Assembly: GCA_948099385.1 (NCBI GenBank)
Contig: CANUEZ040000167.1
Span: forward strand, 1,074,001 to 1,138,000
Reading direction: 5' to 3'
Source: Fasciola hepatica
Lineage: Eukaryota; Platyhelminthes; Trematoda; Plagiorchiida; Fasciolidae
DNA: 64,000 nt
The number at the start of each line of letters is the position of its first letter. Positions within the stretch are counted from its first letter, which is position 1. Made by a program: the position numbers and the translations under genes. This document shows positions 42,926 through 57,039 of the stretch, in pieces. The notes under the pieces are model-generated. The model saw nothing but the letters and a program-made list of their open reading frames with translations. It searched no databases and was not told the origin of the DNA.

Positions 42926-44579
42926 TAAGTTGATTGTTGAGACTGCATAATAAATAGTTTGCTACGGTATTTGAAGAAAAAGTACTTGACAGAAAAACTT
43001 CGCTTAAGTGATGCTTTTTATGACAACAGAACCTACATGGGTCGTGGCTAGTCTGGTATGTCTGGAAAATATCTTGACATTTATCAGTGTTTGCACTCGT
43101 CGCGTGTATGTTGACCGGCTTGGAATTTTTACTTCTTCGAAGCACTGTTATTTCTGACCCGAACATTTCTTTGCACCGTTGTGAATGCAATCTCCACCCA
43201 TCATCCTAGCGTTCAATGTCTATAGTTAGGGGATTAGATCTCCACAGGTGGTCATTTCTTAATTCTTATGAAAAATAACACATTCGTCTCCGTACAGTTG
43301 TTAATTCTAAATAACAAAACAAAAATCACTTCAAGAAACCTCGCAACATTACCGTTCAAAAATTGTCTACAGTTGGTGTTTTGTCAAAGCCCTCCCCCAA
43401 GAAATTCTCCTGTTTTGCAGAATTCATTGATTACGTGGGACCTAACCTGTTGGCTCATGAAAACCCTTTCATTTCATAAGTGTAGAACGACTTTTTACTT
43501 CGTGAGGTCCTTGCGGAGATGAATGGGAGGTTCATATGGGTTATGCACTCCTGTTTCGGTCTGAAAGTCTATTCTGATCGTGTGGGATACAAAGAATCGG
43601 AATACCTCATTTTTTCATCAATTTCCAAGATTCTGTAACCATAACCTCTAACAACTTATTAAATTTAGAAGCCGAAAGCTTACATGACGGGAGAGTAACA
43701 ACATGAGTTTGGAGATCCTTAATACTGTGTGTATGCATACATTTATTGACACAGCGTCGTAATCGTTCGAAATTGAGCCTTCTCAAGAGGGCATACCCTT
43801 AGCTTTCCTTACATAAAGAACTGGTCAGTTAACAAAAATATTGGCATCATTCATCAATAAATCTGTCGCCACCTGCACTATCCCTGGTATTCAGAGAACT
43901 TTACCACGCGCCCATCACCAAACAGTCTGCTACTATTAGTGTGCTTTTTCACCTTATGCTACCACCTTTTCTGGATCAAACTTGACTGAAAACCTAGTCC
44001 CTATGTGACTAAGCACTTCTAGTGTTTTTCATTATCCTCATCGGCTTGCTCAACAAACCAATAACCTCACGATAGATGCAACTTCATCGGTTTTGCTTTT
44101 ATCATTGAGTGCTTTAGAAGCAGTGCTACTCATGTTTGTTGCATCTTTCTTAACTGTTCTGTTTTGACCGGTTTTCCTTCTTTTTTAAAAATTTAGTCAA
44201 CAGAGAACGAAAGTTAAGCGATCCCCAAACGTGTTTTCAATCGAGTCCCGAAACGAAATACCAACGAAATCCCCTCGGTAGAATGAGTAGAGAAGAGTTG
44301 AGTTGGTTGAAAGATGCGAGAGTGGCTTTTATGCATCGTGGCACCGAAATAGTACCCATAAGAGAAATGTGAGAAAGTCAAGTCAAATTTGGCGGCGAAG
44401 CGAAAGCAAACGTTTGCGTACAGGTGGCGGGAACCGAAAGTGTGTAAAAGCGGAGTCGGTAGAAACTTCGTGTTTTTTAGGTCAGTAAAACGCATGTAAC
44501 CGAAGAAACACCATGGTCAAAATCGAGCATCAGGTCAGATCACTCTTCAGTATGCAGGTAAAGTGAAGTGAAAAAATCA
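42926..44579. other. Unassigned intronic stretch
   Basis: AT-rich, with small ORFs only. No repeat family recognised. Confidence 0.3.
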
Positions 44580-45850
44580 TCCCGTATGAGCCCCGTCATA
44601 TTACACTCTATTGAATCGGCGGAACGCAGGTGCTCTGCTAATACTTGTTCAGGATGTTGTCTAATTCCCTCTGGAAGTTTATCTAATTTTTCTCCACTAC
44701 ATCGGTCGGTAGAACCTTCCAGGGACTGGTCAATCTCGATAATCGATAGACGGTTGGTAAACCGGTAGACTGCATCTTTCGGATCGTCTCTACATGTCCT
44801 CGGGTATAGATGTCATTCCTGAGCGGGAGTTCCAACTGCAGGTCCGGGCCCAAATCATCATGGATGACTTGCCTAGCAAAGATGAGGTCACCACGGATAT
44901 GCCTGTAATCATTGGGGGAACAACTCGGCGGCTCCCAAACGTTCTTGATGACTAATCCCACGTAATCCGGCCACTAGGCATGCGGCAGTGCGTTGTATTT
45001 GTTCTAGTTTGGTCACTTACGCAACCATGCAGGGAGTAGAAAGCCGGACCGCCATATTCCAAATGAAGACGTACGTGAGATGCATATACCGATCGGAAGG
45101 ATCCAGGGATAGACGCCCAAATGAACGACGGATGGGGCCAAGCATTACCCACGCTGAGGCGCAGGCTCTCTCAGTGTGTGCACGAGTTTCCAACTCATGG
45201 GTGACAACAACTCCGAAGTCTTTTTCTTCAAGCATGAAACATAATAAGAAACGTCCAAGGCATTAGTCCGAAGTGTTACCGAGTCTCCCAGTCCTTATTT
45301 ACGGGCATTTGTTTATATTCATAGGTAGCCCCCAGATGATCGACCAATTGACCAGTGCGTCAAAAGCTTCCCGTAGCATCCTACGATTTTCTGCCGATTG
45401 GATGGTACGTCGGATCTTTAGGTTGTCGGCGTAGATAAAGCATTAGGATCGGAAGAGTCTGTGGTAGGTCATTCATTAACACCAGAAACAACAAGGGCCC
45501 CAGCACGGAGTCCTGCAAATCATTACTAACTGGATACCACGTAGACTGGGACTGCGCAAATCTCACGGAAAGGGTCCTGTTTGCCAAGAATTTCTCAGTC
45601 CCGTAAAGCATGGGCCGGGAAATACCGATAGCCTGGAGTTTTGGCAGCAGCTTGTCACGGGGATCTTCATCGAACGCTTCAAATAAAGTCCACGAATATA
45701 ACATCCGTGATACATCCCTCGACCTTTGCGCCTGATCAACTTTCGCGAGCAGTTAACGGGTTTGTCAAACGTTACCTGTCCCTCCGAAAACCGTGTGGCT
45801 GTGCCCAAATGAGCACTAATTTTCAGTGGTTTTTGCAGTGTCTGCATTGC
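44580..45850 (-). mobile_element. Degenerate CR1-like LINE reverse transcriptase
   Basis: Minus-strand motifs in order, from high to low coordinate, are FDEDPRDKLLPKLQAIGIS, FLANRTLSVRFAQSQSTWYP, DSVLGPLLFLVLMNDLPQTL, then EKDFGVVVTHELETRAHTERA and SFGRLSLDPSDRYMHLTYV, and finally YRHIRGDLIFARQVIHDDLG and WKVLPTDVVEKN near 44683. These trace thumb and C-terminal regions of a LINE ORF2. The catalytic box lies in a frame break near 45430. The endonuclease is absent, so this is a truncated dead copy in intron 6. Confidence 0.8.
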
Positions 45851-46336
45851 AGTTTAGAACTTCGGCAACTATATTTTCAAATCCACGCGTACAAAGATTC
45901 AAACGTAAGAAAAGCTTATTTTCTCTGTTATTCGTCAATTTTTCTTCCAATCTTGTAGTCTTTGGGCTTTTGTTATAGACCCCTGGTACTGCTGCACATT
46001 CTTCAACAAAATCCGGATATGAGTCTTCCCATGCTGCATGAATTCCTATCCCGACTCTTAAGATTATATAAAAGGGTTAGGTTTACCGAGAGACTGCGCG
46101 GGAATCAAACACTGTGTATTGGTTTCGTAAAATAACCTTCCATGTTTACCCTGATATTCACTTAGCTTCTTTTTCATTATAATATACTTGCTATTGAGTT
46201 CTCTATACACACTTTTTAATTAAAGTCCTAATTATCTAATAGTCTATGTTTAGAAGCACAAGGTGATTCTTCGAAAGTAATTTCGTCGATTAGTCAAGTA
46301 CAATCTTCAGAACGAGGACACATAGTCCTAAGTTTT
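45851..46336. other. Unassigned intronic stretch
   Basis: Nothing recognised. Confidence 0.3.
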
Positions 46337-46550
46337 GATTTCCGATATAATTAGTATGTTATTTTATCTGGATGACGGGACAAAATTGCCCCGGAAGCAC
46401 ACGACTGATTTCGCGGTTAATGAACCTAATGTAGAGTGGTCACGTATGGGGATGATTAGTCAGTAGAGTTTCGCGAAACCGGTCGTGTACTTCCGAGGAA
46501 ATTTATTCCTGTCATCCAGATACAACAACATCCTACTCACATCAGAAATC
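46337..46550. repeat. Hairpin repeat with 80-bp arms
   Basis: The left arm 46337-46420 and right arm 46469-46550 are reverse complements with scattered mismatches (GATTTCCGAT ... TATCTGGATGACGGGA against TCCTGTCATCCAGATA ... ATCAGAAATC). The loop is about 48 bp. It is non-coding. Likely a short foldback element or a retroelement terminal structure. Confidence 0.72.
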
Positions 46551-46665
46551 TATATTATCTAATTTGCAGTTCATAACACAGTGTGATATGGTATAATGTA
46601 ACAAAATAAAAGTGTAACAGGTTGCATTGGGTAAAAGATAAAACCAAGAGTTTTATGGGTTTGGT

Positions 46666-48452
<1,787 letters not shown>

Positions 48453-48594
48453 AATCGTACAAATCGAACTAGGCGATTTCCCAGACGTAACACAATAATG
48501 AAAGAGTTGGATACACGTCAAGTTGGACAAAGTGGTTCCCTACTCCAATGTAGCACAGAGCCTAAGATGAACGCTTCATATCCAGACACTGTGG
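48453..48594 (+). CDS. C2CD3: C2CD3-like exon 7
   Basis: This exon encodes residues 474-520. The acceptor is AAATCTTTACAG|AATCG; the donor is CTGTGG|GTGAGTC. It begins in phase 0, exactly what exon 6 leaves, and ends in phase 1. The basic start NRTNRTRRFPRRN fits a basic patch (K-K-R-S-A-G-K-R-N-R-N) in the vertebrate protein just before the second C2 domain. The rest is a polar linker. There is no domain. Confidence 0.72.
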
Positions 48595-49049
48595 GTGAGT
48601 CAGTGTTTTTCCGCTCGCTTTTCATTTCTAAATGAATATGCGAAACCATTCAGATGGGAAACAGTCCTTTGAATTAAATGAACTCATCCACCACAGCTTT
48701 TTTGGTAGATAAAACCTGTGAGCATCTTCCATAGTCTAAGTCCAGTATGGTTGGTTTGGTGATGAATTGTAATTCACAGGTTTATTTGATTTGAATTAGT
48801 TCTAAGCATTTGTTGATTGGGGATACTATTCAATTAAACCTGAAGAGGCATGTTTGTTATAGTTTGAAGGTAATCTTGCACAGTTTGAAACACAGTTGCA
48901 GAAAAAGCTTGTTTCTGGATGCTTCATAATTGTCTAGATGCAGTTTGTTTTTAATGATTGGAACTAAAAGAAGAATAGGAAAATCGACAATGATGACGAG
49001 CATTGACAACTACATGTCCACATAGGTACGGTATAATTGGATACCAGTT
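48595..49049. other. Intron 7, first part
   Basis: Nothing recognised. Confidence 0.3.
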
Positions 49050-50080
49050 TAGTTCAGCTCAGTTGAACCACCAACCTCATGTTCTGTTTTTTGTTTTCTA
49101 CCTCGCAGGATCGTCCAGTTTCAGGTAGAATGAATAAAAGTGTAAAGTGCAAGTGAAAGAGTGGGAAACCAAGAAATAAGCGGAAGTCGTGAAGACAAAG
49201 AAAGGGCCCGATTCCAACTAATCCAGTGGCTGCGATAACTAGCCATGTCACTGAAAATCTACAATAAATTTAGTTGGTGGATATCGCGAATTCCAACCCA
49301 GAAGTCTAACACGTTCGGCCTGGTCAATCCACTGATCAAGACTTTGGTAGCATTTGCCGTCATGGACTGATCACCTCGACCTGCCTTCCAGTTACCACCC
49401 CTACCAGCCTCGAAAAACAGCGTATGCCGAAGACATTTATCAGTGGACATTGTTTACACCTGTCCCAGCCAACTTGGCCTAACCACAGTATTGCAGATAC
49501 GGTGTTCACACCAATAACACCGACAGTTCACTGCTCAAACATCGATAGTCTTCGTCTATCTTCCGCATCTAACGATCATGCTTCTGAGCCGTATAAAAGA
49601 GCGGATTTAACTGCTGCAGTATAAACTCTACCCTTGGCAGAAAACCGGACGTTAGGCCGGCACCACAGATGAGTGAGGTTGGAAAAAGCCAAACGCGTCT
49701 TCTGTTCACGCGATGACAATTCACCGGATATTTGTCCACCTAGTGAGATGCAACTGTCCCGGCAAAAAAACGAATCTACTGCATGCATCGCTTCGTCTAC
49801 CCACACAAGGTTTGATGTAGCGCTAACCTAGTCTTGTAGAAGTATTTTGTTCTTTGAAGGTACAAAACGCATCCCAAACAATGCTAAACTGTTGTTTAGG
49901 CTATCTAGACAAGCTTGCAACTTACCTGGATCTTCACCCAGAAGAACAATATCATCCGTGTATTCTAAGTCGCAGAGTTTATTTCCTGACCAGAGTTCGA
50001 TACCGCTATTCTCATATGAGAATAGGGCTATCTCAAGGACCATTTAAGTTTCCAGAATGGAAAAGGAATAGCGATTAAGA
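49050..50080 (-). mobile_element. RTE-like LINE 3' part, second copy
   Basis: The catalytic region is readable on the minus strand: LCDLEYTDDIVLLGEDPGKL, then ALFGMRFVPSKNKILLQD at 49828-50043. The family box is Y-A-D-D-I-V-L-L, here Y-T-D-D. Further on, SSREQKTRLAFSNLTHLW and VYTAAVKSALLYGSEA (49576-49806) follow. The 3' end near 49050-49250 is homologous to those at 16490 and 27670. Frame breaks show it is inactive. Confidence 0.8.
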
Positions 50081-51015
50081 ACAAACCTAGAAAACACGAA
50101 TTCTCATGGGGAACTGTGGAAGATCATCCTAAGCCCGAGAGGTTTGATAGAGTTTGCATGATCTGATTACCAACCAGGGGATGTTCGCCAAGGCAAATAT
50201 TATTTGGGCGGTCAGTCAAGGTCCCAGTCCACGATGAGACAGAAAGGTATGAAATCACTCTTCACCTGACCCAGTCGTGTAATCAGAGCTGAGTTTATCG
50301 ATTTACAGTTCGCGCGATACATGCTCCCATTGAAGGAGGATACTCAGGCAATGAAAGGAAGTGCCGCGAGTATTTTTAAATTCACTTTTGGACTCATTCC
50401 TCGTATCTGTAATTTTCTTTCATGCCCTTCTATTTCCTCTCTGCTTGCATTTTATTCGGTGTTTTTGTCATTTTCGATTTGAGTTAGTCATAAGCACTGA
50501 CAGGCTAATGATTAGTTTGGGTAAATTGAATACTTTTTTGGCACCCACTTTTAAATGCTGTTTGTGATTTGTGTTGTCCGTTGGTAACATTGGTTCGTCT
50601 CAAAGTCGTATATGATAGAGGTCTATGCATTCTTTCTCATCTGCTTAGCTGTTTATGTATCCTGCTCCAAATACGAAAATAACCGAGGTGAAATCAGCTT
50701 GTGAATCCTAATAAATTGTTCACGGTTCGAAAGTTTTCTACTCAGTTTGCCACCTGAGAAAGTGCTTCCAGAAGGGCAAAAAGTAGGAATAGTTGAATTT
50801 GAAATCTTGATCAGAAAGCTGGGTTGTGAGAGGAAATATTAACACGTTTGGAACCATTACACTTAGGCTGCTATATGAGCGCTGTTGATGTTGAAATTAT
50901 TTATCATTTTCCCTAATTTAGATGCTTCAAACAGTTTTCCAGTTTTGCCCGAAAATGACTCAGAACGTAGCTGTTTTAACATGAACCAATAACTATACCC
51001 TTGTAATCATTTAAG
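50081..51015. other. Rest of intron 7
   Basis: No gene or repeat recognised. Confidence 0.3.
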
Positions 51016-51328
51016 GACCTGAGTCGATGATATTACAGGGCGTGAGACTGTACACACGTTGCCTCCAGATGACAAGTGAATGCTATGAAAACTATGTACA
51101 AGCACAAACCGGAAACGACCGACTTGTTGTTCGACCTGGGGTTATTAATTTGAACACCCGGAACCGATTGTCTGGCATTCGATCGGGCAAACGTGCCAGT
51201 CCAAGTTCATCTGGTTCAAAAAGCCGTAGCGGGAGTCAACCTCGAGAATCCGTGCGGCATTCACGGTCCAGATCAGCTTCACCTCAACTTCGACATTCCG
51301 GATCAGCGAAAAAACACAAATCCGAGAC
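51016..51328 (+). CDS. C2CD3: C2CD3-like exon 8
   Basis: This exon encodes residues 521-624. The start is placed at ATCATTTAAG|GACC because it completes the codon GGA left by exon 7. A more typical acceptor at CTCCAG|ATGAC (51069) would break the frame. The donor GAGAC|GTGAGTG is strong. The C-terminal half is a serine/arginine/lysine-rich tract (GKRASPSSSGSKSRSGS, RHSRSRSAS, KKHKSE) typical of disordered linkers. No domain is present. This is the least certain exon at its 5' border. Confidence 0.68.
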
Positions 51329-51599
51329 GTGAGTGAATAAGCTCAATGTAATTTTCAGTGATATCAGTCTGGTTTTTATGAGTATTTCGACTAGTACCGG
51401 TTCCCCTATGTGTAGTTTAAACGTGTACGAGGGTTCTGCCGGAAGCCTGAAAAGTCGACCAGTTGCTGCCGTCGGAGGAAGGCCAACGCGCCTTTTTCCA
51501 AGTTTCCGTTCGCAAGTATGTGTAGGGACCAGGAATAAAAATGTGTATCGAGAAAGAGAAGCCGACTTTTAGGAAAGGTCCCATACGGCCGTTCAGCAT
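51329..51599. other. Intron 8, first part
   Basis: Nothing recognised. Confidence 0.3.
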
Positions 51600-52265
51600 G
51601 TACACCTTCCATTTGGGTTTTAAACTTACCCAGTTCGTTCCATCACCAAATCATACCCATACACACGATTGACACTGAACGTCTCAATTCACTGAGATTG
51701 GGTAAACACATTGTACCGACGTAAGTACACCACATCTGCCCATCCCCGCTCTCACACACATAGAGAGAGAGAGAACACAAAACACGGAGCCCAATGGGCA
51801 CACAATGCTAGCTGCAGCGTCACAGGATAATGACACAGTTGATCACTTTCATCAAACGTCCTAGATACAATGACTCGGGCACAGAGCGCGGACTTAGATA
51901 AGGCTAGCCGACCCACTGACTAGAGTAAAAGAGCCGGACACAACGTGGCACCGCGCGTTCAATGGTGACAACCGTACACCTTAGGTCCACAGCTCTACTG
52001 CTTATATAGTCTGTTGGAACGATTCTGTGAAAAACCTAAGTCGACCAATCAGAGGCACGGAAAATATAATGGAAAGACTAAGGAGGGAAATATGAAAGTA
52101 TACAGTGGAGGAGGAAAAATCAATTTTAGTACACAAATAGGAAAATCGGATCAGCCGATAATCAAACAGTTTTGTAGAAAGATAATATTTTGTTTGGAAT
52201 CTGCCGGTTCAGATGTAGAGAGAAAGTACTTTTTAAAACAAGAAGTCTCCCGAATAATATAATAC
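51600..52265 (-). repeat. LTR-like repeat family A, copy 2
   Basis: Homologous to 41430-42140. It includes a CT/GA-rich patch (AGAGAGAGAGAG near 51765) and, read on the minus strand, a TATATAAG box near 52000. Non-coding apart from small ORFs. Confidence 0.5.
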
Positions 52266-52519
52266 ATATTCTCATAATTTGATTTCGCCGATTTTTCCGC
52301 AAATGACCCTAAAAGCGGTTACTCTCTATGAATATATGTCGGTTTCGAAAGCTGCTTGTGAGAATTAAGGGCGTCTCGTTGGTAACAAATGCCTAAACCT
52401 CGTGACATAAATACCGTGATTATTTGATGAATTTCGATAGAAACAAATAAGATTCAGCGTAAACGCTATCAAAGGGGTTCCTCGTGGGCTGAAACGGTAG
52501 CACAAGGTGGTGCGTGTAA
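52266..52519. other. Unassigned stretch
   Basis: Nothing recognised. Confidence 0.3.
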
Positions 52520-53010
52520 ATGTTTATTGTTACTGCTTCCAAAAATTTGAGGAAAGAAAATGTCTCCTCGACAGTGGTCGTTGCTGGTGGCGAGACACGC
52601 ATATATTACTATCACTTTCTCACCGGAAATAAAACATTATTCCTGGTTGTGAGGATATATTGGTTCGTAGCCAGCACGCAGCCTGTTCCTCCTAATAGAC
52701 CAACACCATCACAATATGTCGTGGGATGCGCATACAGCGCCTGTCCAGTACCGAGTACAAAGTTCGAGACGACGGAATCCCGAACGACACAACGGCCGAT
52801 CACTGGCGTGGATCGGTGGAATGTAGGGCGAATCCTGTTAGGTGGATTTAACATCAACAATGGCTGCCAGATGGCTTGGTCACCGGCACTAATCGGACCA
52901 ATAATTTTTCTACAATGACTGGATACAGGGATCAACACCATATATTATCACTGTATTTTACGTTAATAAAACGAGGTTGTTCGCGAACAAAAAATCCTAC
53001 ATCCTTACCT
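52520..53010 (+). repeat. LTR-like repeat family B, copy 2
   Basis: Homologous to 29650-30140 in the same orientation (GGATCGGTGGAATGTAGGGCG ... TATATTATCACTGTATTTTACG ... GTTGTTCGCGAAC). Probably a solitary LTR. Confidence 0.5.
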
Positions 53011-53075
53011 TAGCGGGACAGCTCTGAAAATTGATCTAAAAACGAGTTTTGAAATCCAGAAAATAATAGTTGATA

Positions 53076-54232
53076 AACAATAGTTAGGGCAATCAGGTTG
53101 TGTTGGTCTTCAAAAAGACCGGTTGATCGTTCTCAGGCTCTGAAAAGAACCAATAGGTCGTTCTCGGTTCCCAATGGGCACTGTATTTTCCATTATACCA
53201 GGTGCTCAAAAACGCTACCATCTTGCGCCAGGCAAATCCGCAGCCGTCGAACCATATTATATTAAACTACCTCCAGCATTCATGTTGAAATCGCTCTACA
53301 TGCAGATTAGATCCAAGCTTTCAACTCATCCAGGGTCTCCGGCTTGAGGTCTCAAACTTTTCTCCTAACGTACCACTACAGATAAAATCCAGTTGACCTA
53401 AATTCGGAAATGACGGAGGCCATGTTATGGCTCCGCTTCATCCATTTCATTGCCGAGGGAACTACTCGTCAAACCAGTTAGTAGCAATGGATGCAGTATG
53501 TGCGGATGCTCCGTCCTGCTGAAAGTATGTTCTTACCAAGGTTGATCAAGGCACATTTTCCAGATTTCCGGGAAGCGTCTCCTTCATCGTGTGTAAAAAC
53601 GCGATTGCATTAACCTTGTCTGGGAGGAAAACCGGCCCAACCAGTCTCGAACCGTGAATGCCGCACCAAACGTTTACTTCCACATCACCAATCTCTTTCT
53701 TTCGTAATAGTCAAACGGGTTAGTCTTGTGCCAACTCCTGTCACGTTTTTAGCCCTTAACGTTACGCAAGTAGAATACTGATTCGGTGGTAAAATTTATG
53801 TGTGCCAATAACGTTGATTGAGTTGAGAGTCTGTGAGGAACCACTTACAGAACTCCATCTGCTGGGGGCAATCTCTGGAAAACGTAGTTTGGGCTGGATG
53901 TTGTCTGTAGCCTCGGTGTCCTTGTTTCCCAAGTATTTCAAAAACAGACGCCGTTGAAATTCCTAATCTGCTGGAGGCTGTTTGAATTGAAGTACTAAGT
54001 TCATTGGTCAAGAGGTGTTCCAATATGGAAATTTGACTTTCGCTGGTGGCTGTTATCGGGCACCTAGTCGACTTACGTGGATGAACGTTCCCGTAAACGG
54101 TTAGCCGTCGAACAGGGCAAAAAAGAAACAGCAGCGATGGTTTCGACCGACCTATTGGCTGTTTATAGAGCCGGAGTGCGATCAACCGGCCTTTTTGAAG
54201 ACCAACACAACCTGGTTACCCTTCCTATTGTT
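53076..54232 (-). mobile_element. Mariner-like DNA transposon relic with 54-bp inverted ends
   Basis: The left end 53076-53129 and right end 54179-54232 are inverted repeats of 54 bp with about 5 mismatches. The core GGTTGTGTTGGTCTTC is identical in both. The total of 1157 bp is the usual size for a Tc1/mariner element. A transposase runs on the minus strand between the ends. It lies in intron 8. A TA target duplication was not evident. Confidence 0.85.
53196..54185 (-). pseudogene. Mariner-like transposase, degenerate
   Basis: The DDE transposase of the element is open only in its 5' part (53796-54185). That part contains a helix-turn-helix region (ISILEHLLTNELSTSIQTASSRLGIS) and QQMEFCKWFLTDSQLN. 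After frame changes the catalytic core can be traced. FTTESVFYLRN stands where the family has F-T-D-E-S, so the first Asp is lost. VNVWCGIHGSRLVGPVF and YFQQDGASAHTA, with the second Asp kept, follow. WPPSFPNLGQLDF stands where the family has S-P-D-L, so the third Asp has become Asn. With two of three catalytic residues gone and several frameshifts, it is dead. Confidence 0.78.
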
Positions 54233-54459
54233 TGCCACTTAATATTTTCCATCGTAGTCACTCTAGGACATTTGGAAAAGAGAACCGCCGCGTATGTAGT
54301 TTGCTTAATGCATAATGTGTGGTCAATCTAATCTAGACGGAGTGATAAGTAAAAGGCCAACCAAATGGTGGGATACTGCATCTAGTTGGAGTATGTAGAA
54401 AATTGAAGGGCTTCAATATCTAAAATATCTGATTTGCTGCCTCGGTAGTAATACTCAAA
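54233..54459. other. Unassigned stretch
   Basis: Nothing recognised. Confidence 0.3.
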
Positions 54460-54650
54460 ATGGCTTACATGAAGGATCTTCTGCAATGAGATTCCACATG
54501 CATTCAAGGTATTTCATATGAACCATACGGGTCATAGTTTTCATTCTTTCACTAGCTCGACATACCCAACTTTAATTGTTTGGTATATCCATCCGGGATT
54601 GGTATTCATAACCATCGGCTTCATAACCAGATGCACGAAGTCGGTTTTAC
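54460..54650 (+). repeat. Interspersed repeat family C, fragment
   Basis: Similar to 57300-57450: ACGGGTCATAGTTTTCATTC here and GCGGATCATATTTTTCATTC there, followed by TCACTAG[CT][TG]CGACA and GGGATTGGTATTCATAA or GGAATTGGTATTAATAA. Confidence 0.45.
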
Positions 54651-54939
54651 TTAGTGGTCAGGTGCTTACACGCACAAAGGTAGTTGTCACTGCAAAAATA
54701 CTGACCTACAAACGCAGTGATCGGGATCGCGCATGACTCATGTGGACCTGTATCACGGCTGAGCTCAGTACGGCTGCTATTACGGATAAACTAAGTGGTT
54801 GTTCGTTTGCTTCTCTAAGACACAACATGTGAACTGAATTGACTGTGCAGCTGAGGGACGGAAAACTAGGGCCTGATCGGGACGGTCAGTAGAGTGAAAA
54901 GGTTACTTGGGCACATTAAGATAACTGCTGTTCCTTGTG

Positions 54940-55440
54940 ACCAACACTATAAATTCCATGACTGAAGGTTGAGAGAAATAAAACTAATAGGTCTTTTGGG
55001 GGTTCATCGTTTTTGAAAACTACCGATACGAGTGTTCATGTGTTCTCCAACTACAACATACATACAGTGATGAGATAATCTTATGGAGGGTAGGATGAAA
55101 CCAGTCATTAGAGGACTTTAATGCACCGGACTGCGCGAATGTGCATGACCAGAAAAACAGTTCGCCGTCGAACTGTGAAGAGATGCAGTGATTCAACGTT
55201 GACTGACGAGGCCGTCGACAGGAGATGTGTTCGGGGTGTGCGAATTGCCAATATTGGAGGGGTCCTAGAACAACTACCATTACCGGTTTGAGTGACAGTC
55301 ACAGAACGACATGCGGCGAAATGAACACATGGTATCCAGCCAGGTCAAACTGAAGGTTGAGAAGCGCAGGAATGACGGTAGTCTGTTGGTGATTCATCGT
55401 TTTCGAGAAGTATCGATCCCAAATGGCATGAGCAAGTGAT
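54940..55440 (+). repeat. Imperfect duplication about 400 bp apart
   Basis: ACTGAAGGTTGAGA followed by TTCATCGTTTTTGAAAACTACCGAT near 54961-55026 recurs as ACTGAAGGTTGAGA and TTCATCGTTTTCGAGAAGTATCGAT near 55350-55428. This suggests a tandem duplication of about 390 bp. Confidence 0.45.
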
Positions 55441-57039
55441 AGTCCTGGCGAGAGTGATTGAAATAGCATTGATGTGCATTCGCGCTGATCGAATGGTTAG
55501 ATCTTATCTGGCTGAGGATGGTGGTATACCCAGTATATTTTTATCTAATTAGGGTGGTTGCGATTACAACTGACATGAACGAGCGCATGGCATGACAACT
55601 AAAACTTAATTTATTTACTTCGATTTTTGTTTCCGTGTTTCGGATAGCCGTCTGAGGAGGTTATGGCGAACATACAGACGCACCTTTTGTAGCTCTATGG
55701 TTAGGAATACGTTCTGATGAACTGGACTGTAATACAGTGGATGATCAAAATTGATAACAAAATGTGGATCACTTGTCTCGCACCTGATCTACGGTCTCGC
55801 TTCCTAGTCATTTCACTTTTGAAACGGATTTTTCTCTGCCTGATTTAACGGTGTTTTGGCAGGAATGTCACTCTTTGGCACATGTTTGCTAAGATGAATG
55901 AGTGTGGACGGTAGCTTGTTCGACAATGTCTTTCAACTTCCGATGTGTGTCACTACCAAACGTATTCTGTGTATTTCTATGTGCTGTCCCGTTACCGATT
56001 CGGTCGAATAAAAGAACGAAATTATGTCATTCAGAAATCTAGGTGACTACGTGACTCACTAGAATCGCCTGCTGTTAACACAATTTGATTACAACTTTTT
56101 CCGGTTTTCTCAGATTCAGTCAGATTTCGGTATTGCTGCATGGTTTGTCGCATGAAGCGAAGTACTCCTCTGTTAGGAAACTGAATAATCCAAGGTGAAA
56201 GATACCACTGAATCGTGATTTAATTCAATGAACCTCTCCAAAATAACAAAATCTTTCACTGTGAGACCGGCAAAATGATAAGGGATTAACAGAACTGATA
56301 CGAACCCCCACGGTAAATCACTGCACTAGTAGAACACAACTCTCCGACTCTCACGCCACTATCGGTACTCGATCCCAGGATAGCCCGCACACGCAAGGAA
56401 GAACACAGGAGACAAGACCTTCAGCTCAGCCGTGTATTTGGTGCTGGACCAAAGAAATTTGTACATTATAACTTTGCTGCTTATATAAAATTTCGTGTGA
56501 CCTTGGGGATTAAAACAATATAGCGCGCCCCGACGAAGGTGAATTATACAGTTTTACATTGGGTACAACCGCGCGTCATTCGAGTTCAAGGTTGAAATCA
56601 AATATCTCCAAAAGGATGCAAGGTAAGGAAAGCCTGATCACAGATTCGATTTTCTCGGCATCGATTTGTGGGGAAAGGTAATCCCCTCACATAAATCCGA
56701 TAAAATTTGCCAACTTTTTCGAACTTCTTAAATTTCCTTAAAATACTACTTTACCATAAAAAGAGATGAGCTGTCTGACACTGGGAAGGCGAGAGAAAAA
56801 ACCTCGACAGATTTACGACGCATCCGTACGGACATCTTCCTTCATAACATCAGAAAAAATGCTCAACAAACACTAATCTGACGAAATTCGAAAGCCAATA
56901 ATGCGCATCTTGGAAAGGTGCCAAAGTTATCAAAGGAACGGAATGCAACTATGAAACGCCACAATAAATCCATCTCACTATTGCTTGAGACTTGATGCTT
57001 TGGAACTGTTCGTAAAGATTTTCATCCGCCAATATTTCA
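55441..57039. other. Unassigned part of intron 8
   Basis: No gene recognised. 56340-56540 shares a few short anchors with LTR-like family A (TGCTGCTTATATA near 56476) and might be a third, very diverged copy. Confidence 0.25.

Noticed and set aside
51069..51328. Shorter version of exon 8 starting at CTCCAG|ATG
   Set aside because: A better-looking acceptor, but it would put a stop in frame when joined to exon 7; the start at 51016 keeps the frame.
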